DNA of 64,000 nt from Promicromonosporaceae bacterium (lineage in GTDB: Bacteria; Actinomycetota; Actinomycetes; Actinomycetales; Cellulomonadaceae): NCBI GenBank assembly GCA_009783295.1, contig WRHK01000018.1, positions 1 to 64,000 on the forward strand, given 5' to 3'. Positions 24,613 through 33,205 of this stretch are shown piece by piece; the stretch's first letter is position 1; each line of letters begins with the position of its first letter. The notes beneath the pieces were generated by a model. That model ran no database searches, was not told the DNA's origin, and saw only the letters and a program-made list of their open reading frames with translations. The position numbers and the translations under genes are program-made.

Positions 24613-25224
24613 ATGACCACTGCCGTTCCCACGGTCGACGTGTACGTCGACCCCCTGTGCCCGTTCGCCTGGATCACGTCCCGCTGGGCGCTCGAGGTGG
24701 CCGCCCAGCGGCCCGTGAACCTCACGTTCCGCCTCATGAGCCTGTACCTGCTCAACAAGGACCGGGACATCTCGGACGACTACCGCGCGATGATCGAGAG
24801 GAGCCGCGGCATCGGGCGCGTCGCCGCGGCCGTCCAGACCGAGCAGGGCCCGGAGGCGTTCGCCGCGTTCTACACGGCGGCCGGCACGCGCATCCACCCG
24901 GGCGGCACCAAGGACTACGACGCGGTCGCGGTCGAGGCGCTCGCGGAGGCCGGCCTGCCGGCGTCGCTGGCCGACGCCGCGACGTCGGACGCGTACGACG
25001 AGGCCCTGCGCACGTCGCACGAGGCGGGCATGAAGCCCGTGGGCGAGGACGTCGGCACGCCGACCATCCACGTGGACGGCACGGCGTTCTTCGGGCCCGT
25101 GCTCAACCGGATCCCGCGCGGGCAGGACGCCGTCGACATCTTCGACGGCGCCGTCGCGCTGGCGCGGTTCCCCGGGTTCTTCGAGCTCAAGCGCACCCGG
25201 ACGGGCGGCCTCGACTTCAGCTGA
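24613..25224 (+). CDS. DsbA-like mycothiol-dependent nitroreductase family protein (Rv2466c-like)
   Basis: This 203-aa thioredoxin-fold protein begins VDVYVDPLCPFAWITSRW. In Rv2466c the active site is CPWC; here it is Cys16-Pro-Phe-Ala19, so only the nucleophilic Cys remains, as in many actinobacterial relatives. GTPTIHVDGTAFFGPVLNRIPRG near residue 150 carries the cis-Pro loop. The family uses mycothiol and F420-independent chemistry on nitro compounds or disulphides. It is divergent from a TetR gene, which suggests induction by an electrophile. It converges with the SDR gene 6 nt away. Confidence 0.85.
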   Translation: MTTAVPTVDVYVDPLCPFAWITSRWALEVAAQRPVNLTFRLMSLYLLNKDRDISDDYRAMIERSRGIGRVAAAVQTEQGPEAFAAFYTAAGTRIHPGGTKDYDAVAVEALAEAGLPASLADAATSDAYDEALRTSHEAGMKPVGEDVGTPTIHVDGTAFFGPVLNRIPRGQDAVDIFDGAVALARFPGFFELKRTRTGGLDFS

Positions 25225-25230
25225 CGCGCC

Positions 25231-25971
25231 TCAGACGATGCCGGCGCGGATCTGGTCGTAGAGCCGCTCCGGGTCGTGGGCCAGCGACGCCTTGACGTGG
25301 CGGGTCCAGTCGTCGGCCAGCACCTCGGCGGCGCCGGCCTCGACGCCGTCGAGGGCGGCCCGCACGACGTCGGCCGGGTCGCCCTTGGGGCCGTCGTAGC
25401 CGGCGGACATGTCGGTGTCGACGGCGCCCAGGTGCAGCGCGGTGACGAGCGTGCCCTGGGCGCGCAGCTCCAGCCGCACCCCGTTGGTCATGGCCCAGGC
25501 GGCTGCCTTGGCGACGTGGTAGCCGTTGCCACCGGGGTAGCCGAACCAGGACTGCGCGGACAGCACGTTGAGCACGGCGCCGCCCCCGTTCGAGGCAAGG
25601 ACGGGGGCGAATGCCCGCACGGTGCGCAGCGGGCCCCACAGGTTGGTGTCGAGCTCGGCGTGCAGGGTCGCGGGGTCGCCCGTGACCAGGTCGTTCGCGT
25701 GCAGCAGGCCCGCGTTGTTGACCAGCAGGGTCACGTCGCGGGCGGCGTCGGCGGCGGCGCGGACGGCGTCGTCGTCGGTGACGTCGAGCCGCAGCGGCAC
25801 CACGCCCGGCAGCCCGGCGACCTGCTCGGGGCGGCGGACGGCGGCGTAGACGCGGGCGGCGCCGCGCTCGAGCAGCTGGGTGGCGAAGTGGCGGCCCAGG
25901 CCGCGGCCGGCGCCGGTGACCAGGGCGACGGCCCCGTCGAGGGGAAGACCGGTGGGGGTTCTCTGGTTCAT
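25231..25971 (-). CDS. Short-chain dehydrogenase/reductase (SDR)
   Basis: This 246-aa protein is a classical SDR: TGAGRGLGRHFA (cofactor), NNAG (about residue 92), and catalytic Ser with YHVAK (Tyr-x3-Lys). It probably uses NADPH because of the basic AAVRRPEQ after strand 2. It is divergent from a MerR regulator. The reverse-strand promoter (TTGAAC, 20-bp spacer, TACCGT) is of MerR-activated type, and the inferred start falls on the ATG, so the message is probably leaderless; no Shine-Dalgarno is seen. The substrate is unknown. Confidence 0.9.
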   Translation of the reverse strand: MNQRTPTGLPLDGAVALVTGAGRGLGRHFATQLLERGAARVYAAVRRPEQVAGLPGVVPLRLDVTDDDAVRAAADAARDVTLLVNNAGLLHANDLVTGDPATLHAELDTNLWGPLRTVRAFAPVLASNGGGAVLNVLSAQSWFGYPGGNGYHVAKAAAWAMTNGVRLELRAQGTLVTALHLGAVDTDMSAGYDGPKGDPADVVRAALDGVEAGAAEVLADDWTRHVKASLAHDPERLYDQIRAGIV

Positions 25972-25978
25972 GCTGGGG

Positions 25979-26010
25979 ACGGTAGGACCTGACGTCTACG
26001 TGAGGTTCAA
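25979..26010 (-). promoter_or_regulatory. MerR-type promoter and operator of the SDR gene
   Basis: On the reverse strand -35 TTGAAC (26010-26005) and -10 TACCGT (25984-25979) are 20 bp apart, the long spacing that MerR proteins correct by twisting DNA. The spacer and its edge contain the palindrome ACCTGACGTCTACGTGAGGT (25987-26006), symmetric at 16 of 20 positions. The MerR gene starts 32 bp away on the other strand. Confidence 0.7.
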
Positions 26011-26041
26011 GCCCCTGGAGCCCGATGAGAGGCAGGTCACA

Positions 26042-26389
26042 GTGCGGATCGGCGAGGTGGCGCGGCGGTCGGGCGTGAGCGTCCGGGCCCTGCGGTACTA
26101 CGAGGAGCAGGGCCTGCTGACGGCGAGCCGCACACCCGGCGGCCAGCGCGAGTACGCCGACGACGCCGTCAGTCGCGTGCGCTTCTACCAGCAGCTCTAC
26201 GCGGCGGGGCTCTCCAGCCGCCGTATCGCCGAGCTGCTGCCCTGCCTCGACACGGGCACCACGACCGCCGAGCAGCGCGCGATGCTGCGGTCCGAGCAGG
26301 CGCGGATCTCCGCCCAGATCGAGGCCCTGACGGCGGCGCTGGGCCAGCTCGACGGGCTCGCGGCGGCCGCCGAGGCGGTCGGCGCCTGA
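26042..26389 (+). CDS. MerR-family transcriptional regulator
   Basis: This 115-aa protein starts at GTG 26042 (VRIGEVARRSGVSVRALRYYEEQGLLTASRTPGGQREY), the standard MerR winged-helix opening. A C-terminal dimerising coiled coil (AEQRAMLRSEQARISAQIEALTAALGQLDGL) follows. No metal-binding Cys set is present (one Cys only, in LLPCLDTG), so it probably senses an organic compound or acts without a ligand domain. It is divergent from the SDR gene and the palindrome between them is its probable operator. Confidence 0.9.
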   Translation: MRIGEVARRSGVSVRALRYYEEQGLLTASRTPGGQREYADDAVSRVRFYQQLYAAGLSSRRIAELLPCLDTGTTTAEQRAMLRSEQARISAQIEALTAALGQLDGLAAAAEAVGA

Positions 26390-26421
26390 GGGCGCGCCGC
26401 CGACGAGTTCGCCCCCACGGG

Positions 26422-26451
26422 GTGACACGCGCCACAGCGTGTGCCTACGGT
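26422..26451 (+). promoter_or_regulatory. Candidate promoter of the GT2/HlyD/GH81 operon
   Basis: GTGACA (26422-26427) and TACGGT (26446-26451) are 18 bp apart. The spacer contains the inverted repeat ACACGC-N6-GCGTGT, which could bind a regulator. It implies a leader of about 145 nt before the first gene, with no recognisable riboswitch. Confidence 0.35.
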
Positions 26452-26602
26452 GACCGCGCACGGACGAGAGTCCCCGCAGCGACAACCGACCTGTCCCGAC
26501 GCCGATGACGTCGCCGCATCCCGGCGCGCCTGGCGTCGCGGCCCCCGGCCGCTGCTCCTAGCGCGACGGCACGTGCCCGCCCTCCCGGCTCGGAGGACCG
26601 AC

Positions 26603-28285
26603 ATGGCCTACCTCGACTCGCTGGTGCTCGACCCCCTGCCCGCCACCCACAGACCCGACGCCTCGCTCGCCGGGACCGGACCCGGCTCCCGCCGTCGTCC
26701 GAACGCGTCGGCCACCTCGCCGTCGCTCATGCTGCTGGTGCTGCTCGCGACGCTCGGCATCGTCGCGTACGCCGGCTTCCTGCTGAACCCCCACAACCGG
26801 GGCGACCTGCTGCCGTGGCTCCTGGTGGTGCTCGCCGAGTCCGTGCTCGTCGCGCAGGCGCTCGCCGCCATGTGGACCGTGCTGTCGGCCGGGTACGACC
26901 CGCGCGACTTCCGGTTCCACCACGCCGCCGGCCAGCTCTTCGACGTCCCGCAGATCCTCGCGGACCGCGCCGAGGACGACCCCACCCGCTGGACCCTGCA
27001 CCTCGACGGCCAGCCGGTCGTCGTCGACATCCTCGTCACGACCTGCGGCGAGGAGCTCGACAAGATCGAGGCGACCGTCGCGGCCGCCGTCGCCGTCCGC
27101 GGCGCGCACCGCACCTGGGTGTGCGACGACGGCCGGTCCGACGACGTGCGCCGCCTCGCCGCCCGCCTCGGCGCGCGCTACGTGCGCCGGCTCAGCGGCG
27201 GCGGCCAGAAGGCCGGCAACGTCAACCACGCCCTGACCATCGCCAAGGGCGACTTCTACGTGATCCTCGACGCCGACTTCGTGCCCGAGCCGGAGCTGCT
27301 CACCGAGACCATCCCGTTCTTCGTGGACGCCCAGGTGGCGTTCGTCCAGACGCCGCAGACCTACGGCAACATGCGCTCCACCATCTCGCGGGGCGCCGGC
27401 TACATGCAGGAGCTCTTCTACCGGTTCGTCCAGCCGGGCCGGAACCGGTTCAACGCCGCGTTCTGCGTGGGCACCAACGTGGTGTTCCGCCGCACGGCGA
27501 TCGACGACGTCGGCGGCATGTACACCGACTCGAAGTCCGAGGACGTGTGGACGTCCATCCACCTGCACGAACGCGGCTGGAAGTCGGTCTACATCCCGAC
27601 GACCCTCGCCGTGGGGGACACGCCCGAGACCATCGAGGCGTACTCCAAGCAGCAGCTGCGCTGGGCCACCGGCGGGTTCGAGATCCTGCTGCAGCACAAC
27701 CCGTTGTCCCGCGACCGGCGGCTGACCGTCGACCAGCGGCTGCAGTACCTGGTCACGGCCACGCACTACATGTCCGGCATGGTCCCCGCGATCCTGCTGC
27801 TGGTGCCGCCGCTCTACATCTTCCTGGACCTCACCCCGATGTCGTCCACCCTGCCGCCGGCGCAGTGGGCCCTCAACTACCTGGGGTTCTACGCGCTGCA
27901 GATCGCGATCGCGACGTTCACGCTCGGCTCGTTCCGGTGGGAGGTGCTGCTGCTCAGCGCCGTGTCGTTCCCGATCTACCTCAAGGCGTTCCGCAACGCC
28001 CTGACCGGCAGGCAGCAGGCCTGGCACGTCACCGGCACCAAGGGCGGGCACCGCTCGCCCTTCGAGTTCATCGTCCCGCAGACCGTCACGTTCGTGTTCC
28101 TGCTGCTCACCTCGGTGGTCGGGGTGCTGCGGCAGTGGGGCGACCCGATGATCACCGCGGCGCTCGCGTGGAACGTCATCAACACGCTCATCCTGGGCGG
28201 GTTCCTGGTGACGGCCGCGCGGGAGGACGTCGCCGGGAGGCGTGCCGTCCGAGTCTCCGTACGCCACCTCGGGAGCGCGTCATGA
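26603..28285 (+). CDS. Cellulose-synthase-like GT2 processive glycosyltransferase
   Basis: This 560-aa membrane enzyme starts at the ATG after GGAGGACCGAC. Two helices (about residues 41-61 and 69-92) precede the cytosolic GT2 domain, which carries all processive synthase motifs: DDG (175-177), DADF (223-226), SED (312-314) and QQLRW (350-354). Four or five C-terminal helices (from about residue 390) complete a BcsA-like transmembrane channel. No PilZ domain is present, so c-di-GMP control of the BcsA kind is not expected. Its stop overlaps the HlyD-like gene (ATGA). The GH81 endo-1,3-beta-glucanase in the same operon suggests that the polymer is a beta-1,3-glucan rather than cellulose. The enzyme class is sure; the product is inferred. 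Confidence 0.88.
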   Translation: MAYLDSLVLDPLPATHRPDASLAGTGPGSRRRPNASATSPSLMLLVLLATLGIVAYAGFLLNPHNRGDLLPWLLVVLAESVLVAQALAAMWTVLSAGYDPRDFRFHHAAGQLFDVPQILADRAEDDPTRWTLHLDGQPVVVDILVTTCGEELDKIEATVAAAVAVRGAHRTWVCDDGRSDDVRRLAARLGARYVRRLSGGGQKAGNVNHALTIAKGDFYVILDADFVPEPELLTETIPFFVDAQVAFVQTPQTYGNMRSTISRGAGYMQELFYRFVQPGRNRFNAAFCVGTNVVFRRTAIDDVGGMYTDSKSEDVWTSIHLHERGWKSVYIPTTLAVGDTPETIEAYSKQQLRWATGGFEILLQHNPLSRDRRLTVDQRLQYLVTATHYMSGMVPAILLLVPPLYIFLDLTPMSSTLPPAQWALNYLGFYALQIAIATFTLGSFRWEVLLLSAVSFPIYLKAFRNALTGRQQAWHVTGTKGGHRSPFEFIVPQTVTFVFLLLTSVVGVLRQWGDPMITAALAWNVINTLILGGFLVTAAREDVAGRRAVRVSVRHLGSAS

Positions 28286-29016
28286 GCCGCGGCGCGTGGG
28301 CCCGCCTCGTGGGCGGGGTGCTCGCCGTCGCCGTGCTGGTCACCGGGCTGACGTGGGTGCTGGGGCGCCGCGACGGCCAGGTCACCAGCTTCCTGGCCAC
28401 CGTGCAGACCCAGAACGTCGACGTCGGGGTGGACTACCCCGGCACCGTCACCGCCGCGCTCGTCGCCCCCGGCGACCGCGTCCGCGCCGGCCAGCCCGTG
28501 CTCACCGTCACCAGCCTGCGGCTCGCCCACGACATCTCCCAAGGCGTCCTGGCTGCCAAGACCGACGCGTACCAGGTCTCGCCGGACGGCACGATGACGG
28601 TGCTGGCGCCCGCCCCCGGCACCGTCACCGACGTCACCGTCACGCGCGGCCAGTACATCCCCGGCGGCCAGGTGCTCGCGACGATCGACGAGTCCAGCAC
28701 CGCGTACGTCCAGGCGAAGTTCCTGGTCGACCCCACCGACCTGACCCGGCTCGCCGTCGGCGCGCCCGTCAAGGTCGCGCTGCCCGACCGCCGCACCCTC
28801 ACCGGCACCGTCAGCGGCTACACCGTCGACAACGCCGACGCCAAGGCCGTCGTGACCGCCAAGGTCGCGGCGCCCTCCCTGCGCTCCGGGGCCGGCGGGG
28901 CGCTCACGCAGACGGGCACGCCCGTCGTCGCGAGCGTCCGGCTCGCCCCCCAGGGGCCGCTCTCCACGGTGTTCGCCGCCCTGGACGGGTTCCGGCGGAA
29001 GGTGGCCGGACTGTGA
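28282..29016 (+). CDS. HlyD/membrane-fusion-like periplasmic-adaptor protein
   Basis: This 244-aa protein has one N-terminal membrane helix (about residues 7-27) and an extracytoplasmic part. Two lipoyl/biotinyl-like half motifs (VDYPGTVTAALVAPGDRVRAGQPVLTV, split, near 51-77, and LAPAPGTVTDVTVTRGQYIPGGQ near 108-130) pack as a barrel-sandwich hybrid. A beta-barrel-like segment follows (about 142-185). There is no long coiled-coil hairpin, so it is a short adaptor more like the Alg44 C-terminal part than HlyD. It is coupled on both sides by 4-nt overlaps and may guide the glucan chain out. That role is inferred. Confidence 0.75.
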   Translation: MSRGAWARLVGGVLAVAVLVTGLTWVLGRRDGQVTSFLATVQTQNVDVGVDYPGTVTAALVAPGDRVRAGQPVLTVTSLRLAHDISQGVLAAKTDAYQVSPDGTMTVLAPAPGTVTDVTVTRGQYIPGGQVLATIDESSTAYVQAKFLVDPTDLTRLAVGAPVKVALPDRRTLTGTVSGYTVDNADAKAVVTAKVAAPSLRSGAGGALTQTGTPVVASVRLAPQGPLSTVFAALDGFRRKVAGL

Positions 29017-31160
29017 GGGCGGCACGTGCGGCCGTCGTGCTCCTGGCCGCGGCGGCGCTCGCGGCCTTCCTGCTGGCGGGGTGCGAGCACGGGCCCGCCG
29101 GGTCGGGCTCCCGCACGGAGGGGACCCCCGCGGCGCCGCCCGCACCGCCCGACGCCGACCCGTCCATCCTGCCCACCCGCCAGGTGGCGCCCGCGCCGGT
29201 GATGCGGCTCGCCCGAGGCCTGGCCCCGCCGACGAACCGGTGGTTCTCGTCCCTCGCCCTCGGCCCGGCGCCACAGCCCGTCTTCCCGCTGCCGCTCGCC
29301 GTCGGGGTCACGCCCACCGGGTTCGGCGTGGGCGTCCCGCGGGTCACCACCACGGCCAAGGGCGCGTTCGGGCCCTACGCCCCGCAGGTCACCGTCACGG
29401 TGCCCGGCGCGGCGACGCCCCAGGTCACCGCCTACGACACGGCGTCGGTGACCGTCACGCTCGGGCCCGGCAGGCTCACGATCGTCGAGGGGTCACCCGT
29501 GCTCCACTGGACGTCGACGACGGCCGCCACGCTGGGTCTTGACGTGGCCTTCGCGCCCGGCGGGCCGGACGACTCCGCCGTCGCGAAGGTCGGCGACCGC
29601 ACCTGGCTGCTGGTCGCGACCGGGGGCGACGGCAGGCCCGCCGCCCCGGCGCTCGCGGCCGACGGGCGCTCCGTCCGCGTCCCGCGGGGTGGGCACGTCG
29701 CCTGGGTCGCGCTGCCCGACGGTCTCGGGGCCGACGACCAGCGGGCGGCCAGGTTCGCGACGGCCGCCGCCGCCCCGGTCACCCGCACCACGCTCCGGTA
29801 CGCCGCCGGCTCCCGCGCCGCCTCGACTGCCGTCGACTACGGCGCGGCGACCGCCGTCGTGCGGCTGCCGCACCAGACCGACGCGGCCCCCGGCGGCGAC
29901 CTCGACTGCGCCGGGCTGGGCGGCTACGCGACCGTGCTCGGCACGGCGACGGCCTGCCTGGGGCGGACGGCGGCGTGGTCGGTCCCGGCGGTGGCCCCGG
30001 CCGCGACGCTCGACGTCGCCCATCTGCCCGCGGCCCAGCGCGCCGAGCTCGCCACGTCGGTCGCCGCCGACGCCCGGCGCCTCGCCGGGCCTGACGCGCC
30101 CGCCGACCCGGCGGACACGTACTTCGGCGGCAAGGCCCTCGCCCGCGACGCCCACCTGCTGACCCTCGCCACCGCGCTGGGCCGGCACGACGCCGCGACC
30201 CTGCTCCGCACGCGCCTGGACCGGGAGCTGCGGCAGTGGACCGACCCGAAGGGCTGCACCCAGCGGGCCGACCACTGCTTCGTGCTCGACCCCGTGCAGG
30301 CCACGGTCGTGGGGCTGGCCGACGGGTTCGGGTCGGAGCAGGCGAACGACCACCACTTCCACTACGGGTACTTCCTCGAGGCGGCGGCCATCGCGGCCGC
30401 CGACGACGCCCAGCACGGTGACGGCACGCTCACCCAGGCGATCGCCCCGGTGGTCGACCTGCTCGCCGCCGACGTCGCCGCGTCGGGCCCGGTGCCCACA
30501 GGCCACGGGCCGGACCTGCCGGCGCTCCGCGTCTTCGACGCCTTCGCCGGGCACTCCTGGGCCTCCGGCTACGCGCCGTTCGCGGACGGCAACAACCAGG
30601 AGTCGTCGTCGGAGGCCGTGAACGCCTGGAACGGGCTCGCCCTGTGGGAGGCCGTGCGCGGCGACGCACCCCGCGAGGCCGAGGCGCGCTGGCTGCTCGC
30701 CTCCGAGGCGGCGTCGGCCCGCGACTACTGGGTGGCACCCGACACGCACGACCCGGCCGTCGCGGGGATCGGCGCGCAGGTCACCTCCCTGGTCTGGGGC
30801 GGCAAGCGGGAGCACGCCACCTGGTTCTCGGCCGACCCGAGCGCGCCGCTCGCCATCGAGGTGCTGCCGGTCACGCCGGCGTCGGGCTACCTGGCGGGTC
30901 CGGGCGGCACCCCGCCCGACCGCGGCGCGCGCATCCGCGCGAACCTCGCCGAGGCGCTCGCCACCTCCCCGGGCGACCTCTGGGCCGACCCGCAGCGGTG
31001 GGACGTCCCCTTCGGCGACCAGCTGCTCGCGTACGCCGCGCTCGGCGGCCCGGACGACGCCGCGCACGCGCTCGACGTCGCCCGCACCCTCCCGGCGGCC
31101 CGCATCGACGACGGGGACACGAGATCCTGGCTCCTGGCCTGGATCCTGACGCGGGAGTGA
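29013..31160 (+). CDS. GH81 endo-beta-1,3-glucanase, lipoprotein
   Basis: This 715-aa protein starts at the GTG overlapping the upstream stop (GTGA). The N-terminus is a lipoprotein signal with lipobox LLAGC (Cys24), so the enzyme is anchored outside the membrane. After a Pro/Ala-rich linker, the GH81 part runs to the end. Signature blocks are LAPPTNRWFSSLALG, NDHHFHYGYFLEAAA (from Asn445) and FADGNNQESSSEAVNAWNG (from about Phe523), the last holding the conserved catalytic Glu pair (Glu530, Glu534). GH81 enzymes cut beta-1,3-glucan by inversion. Membrane anchoring and coupling to a synthase suggest trimming of a self-made glucan, as BcsZ does for cellulose, although a digestive role cannot be excluded. 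Confidence 0.9.
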   Translation: MRAARAAVVLLAAAALAAFLLAGCEHGPAGSGSRTEGTPAAPPAPPDADPSILPTRQVAPAPVMRLARGLAPPTNRWFSSLALGPAPQPVFPLPLAVGVTPTGFGVGVPRVTTTAKGAFGPYAPQVTVTVPGAATPQVTAYDTASVTVTLGPGRLTIVEGSPVLHWTSTTAATLGLDVAFAPGGPDDSAVAKVGDRTWLLVATGGDGRPAAPALAADGRSVRVPRGGHVAWVALPDGLGADDQRAARFATAAAAPVTRTTLRYAAGSRAASTAVDYGAATAVVRLPHQTDAAPGGDLDCAGLGGYATVLGTATACLGRTAAWSVPAVAPAATLDVAHLPAAQRAELATSVAADARRLAGPDAPADPADTYFGGKALARDAHLLTLATALGRHDAATLLRTRLDRELRQWTDPKGCTQRADHCFVLDPVQATVVGLADGFGSEQANDHHFHYGYFLEAAAIAAADDAQHGDGTLTQAIAPVVDLLAADVAASGPVPTGHGPDLPALRVFDAFAGHSWASGYAPFADGNNQESSSEAVNAWNGLALWEAVRGDAPREAEARWLLASEAASARDYWVAPDTHDPAVAGIGAQVTSLVWGGKREHATWFSADPSAPLAIEVLPVTPASGYLAGPGGTPPDRGARIRANLAEALATSPGDLWADPQRWDVPFGDQLLAYAALGGPDDAAHALDVARTLPAARIDDGDTRSWLLAWILTRE

Positions 31161-31187
31161 CGCATCTCCTGGCGCCGAGGCGTGTTC

Positions 31188-31236
31188 GGGCCCGCGGGGG
31201 CCACCCACTACGGTGGCCCCCGACGGGCCCCTTTTC
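31188..31236 (+). terminator. Intrinsic terminator after the glucan operon
   Basis: An 11-bp inner stem (31195-31205 with 31212-31222) continues, after a bulged A, in a 7-bp outer stem (31188-31194 with 31224-31230), followed by CTTTTC. This is the strongest terminator in the window. It lies 27 nt past the GH81 stop and 26 nt before the uracil permease gene, so it could also attenuate that gene. Confidence 0.85.
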
Positions 31237-31261
31237 ACACGACCTTCACGAACGGAGCAGC

Positions 31262-32551
31262 ATGGCCGCCACTCCCCGCCCCGCGCTGGGCTGGAACCTC
31301 CTCGGCGACGGCAAGACCCTCGCCCCCGGGGCGGTCGTCGCCCCCGACCAGCGACTCACCTGGCCCCGCACCGTCGGCATCGGCCTGCAGCACGTCGTGG
31401 CCATGTTCGGTGCGACGTTCCTGGTGCCGCTGCTGACGGGCTTCCCGCCGTCGACCACGCTGTTCTTCTCCGCGATCGGCACCATCGGGTTCCTGCTCAT
31501 CACGGGCAACCGCCTGCCCAGCTACCTGGGGTCGAGCTTCGCGTTCATCGCGCCGATCGCCGCGGCCAAGGGCGCGAACGGCGACCTCGGCGTCGCGATC
31601 GGCGGCATCCTCGCCACCGGTCTGCTGCTCGCCGTCATCGGCGTGGTCGTGCACTTCACGGGCGGCGGCTGGATCGACAAGGTCATGCCGCCCGTCGTGA
31701 CGGGCACCATCGTGGCGCTCATCGGCCTCAACCTGGCGCCGTCGGCGTACAGCAACTTCAAGACGCAGCCGGTCACGGGCTTCGTGACGCTGGCCGCGAT
31801 CATCCTCGTGTCGGTGCTGTTCAAGGGCATGCTCGGGCGTCTTTCGATCCTGGTCGGCGTGGTCATCGGCTACGCCGCCGCGGTGATCCAGGGCCAGGTC
31901 ACGTTCGACGCCGTGCGCCAGGCCGCCTGGTTCGGCCTGCCGACCTTCCACGGGCCGTCGTTCGACCCGTCCGTGCTGGGCCTGTTCCTGCCGGTGGTCC
32001 TCGTGCTCATCGCCGAGAACGTCGGCCACGTGAAGTCGGTCGCCGCGATGACGGGCCGCAACTTCGACAAGCTCACCGGCCGTGCGCTGCTGGCCGACGG
32101 CGTCGCCACCACCCTCGCGGGCCTGGGCGGCGGCTCGGGCACCACCACGTACGCGGAGAACATCGGCGTCATGGCGGCCACCCGCGTCTACTCGACGGCG
32201 GCCTACTGGGTCGCGGCGTTCGCGGCGCTCGTGCTCTCGCTCTTCCCCAAGTTCGGGGCGCTCATCGCCACCGTGCCCGGGGGTGTGCTCGGCGGTGCCG
32301 GCACCATGCTCTACGGCATGATCGGCATCCTCGGTGCCCGCATCTGGGTGCAGAACAAGGTCGACTTCTCGAACCCGGTGAACCTCACGACGGCCGCCGT
32401 GCCGCTCATCATCGGCATCGCCAACTTCACCTGGGTGGTCGGCGACCTCACGTTCGCGGGCATCGCGCTGGGCACCGCCGCGGCGCTGGTGATCTTCCAC
32501 GTGATGCGCTCGATCGGCCGCGCGACCGGCGCGGTCCCCGCCGAGGCGTAG
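31262..32551 (+). CDS. uraA: UraA/NCS2-family uracil (nucleobase) permease
   Basis: This 429-aa protein has the 14-helix NCS2 layout. It carries GIGLQHVVAMFGATFLVPLLTG near the start, the helix 8 region LIAENVGHVKSVAAMTGRN with the conserved Glu of the substrate site, and GGGSGTTTYAENIGVMAATRVYS (split here as GGGSGTTTYAEN, then IGVMAATRVYS). AENxG with a following TTTYAEN favours uracil over xanthine. It is a proton symporter of the cytoplasmic membrane. The start at 31262 is preceded by GGAG. A strong hairpin separates it from the glucan operon. Confidence 0.88.
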   Translation: MAATPRPALGWNLLGDGKTLAPGAVVAPDQRLTWPRTVGIGLQHVVAMFGATFLVPLLTGFPPSTTLFFSAIGTIGFLLITGNRLPSYLGSSFAFIAPIAAAKGANGDLGVAIGGILATGLLLAVIGVVVHFTGGGWIDKVMPPVVTGTIVALIGLNLAPSAYSNFKTQPVTGFVTLAAIILVSVLFKGMLGRLSILVGVVIGYAAAVIQGQVTFDAVRQAAWFGLPTFHGPSFDPSVLGLFLPVVLVLIAENVGHVKSVAAMTGRNFDKLTGRALLADGVATTLAGLGGGSGTTTYAENIGVMAATRVYSTAAYWVAAFAALVLSLFPKFGALIATVPGGVLGGAGTMLYGMIGILGARIWVQNKVDFSNPVNLTTAAVPLIIGIANFTWVVGDLTFAGIALGTAAALVIFHVMRSIGRATGAVPAEA

Positions 32552-32554
32552 GGG

Positions 32555-33196
32555 CTACTTCTTCGCGGCGGGCGACGGCTTGGCCGGGGCCGGCGACGGG
32601 GTGAGCTCCGTCGCCGGCTTGCAGCCCGCCATGTTCTTCAGCGGGTGGTCGGGGGCGATGGTCACCTTGCCCTCGTCCAGCGGGCGGTCGTACTCCTTGC
32701 CCACCAGCAGGGACACCGAGGCGTCGGTGCGGGCGTCGAGCACCATCCGCATGCGCGGGAACTGCGCCGCGACCGTGTACGCCGCGACGATGCCCTTCTC
32801 GCCGAACCGCAGCTCGTTGAGCTGGATCACGCTGGTGTAGTCGCCCACCGTCCCGACGACGAACCCGCGGCGCTCGAGCACCGTCTTGTTCGCCGTGGCG
32901 ATCTGGGCCACCCCGGACGCGTTGTAGATGTTCAGGTGGATCGAGCCGTACGCGACAGGCAGCGCGCCGTCGGGCTGGTCCTTGACCTTCGGGAGGCACG
33001 GCGCGGTCACGGGGGCCTCGACGTTCTGCGTGATGCCACGGGCGAACGGCGGCGTGATCGCGCCCGTGTAGACGGCGAGGGCGAAGAGGCCGATCAGCAC
33101 GAGCACGGCGACGAGCACGCCGTAGATGGCCGCCTGCCGCTCGTGCTCGCGGCGGCGGCGCGCGACACGGGCCGGGTCCTGGACGGGAGAGCTCAC
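32555..33196 (-). CDS. LytR C-terminal-domain (LytR_C) membrane-anchored protein
   Basis: This 213-aa protein has a cytosolic basic N-terminus (ARVARRRREHERQ), one membrane helix (about residues 24-46) and an extracytoplasmic LytR_C domain. The domain's typical motif is IHLNIYNASGVAQIATANKTVLERRGFVVG, described in two parts. The C-terminus is a Pro/Ala/Lys tail. Actinobacteria carry stand-alone LytR_C proteins next to LCP enzymes, which attach glycopolymers to the wall; no LCP gene is here. It follows the ParB-like small gene by 9 nt on the same strand. Confidence 0.82.
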   Translation of the reverse strand: MSSPVQDPARVARRRREHERQAAIYGVLVAVLVLIGLFALAVYTGAITPPFARGITQNVEAPVTAPCLPKVKDQPDGALPVAYGSIHLNIYNASGVAQIATANKTVLERRGFVVGTVGDYTSVIQLNELRFGEKGIVAAYTVAAQFPRMRMVLDARTDASVSLLVGKEYDRPLDEGKVTIAPDHPLKNMAGCKPATELTPSPAPAKPSPAAKK

Positions 33197-33205
33197 GGGG
33201 TGAAA

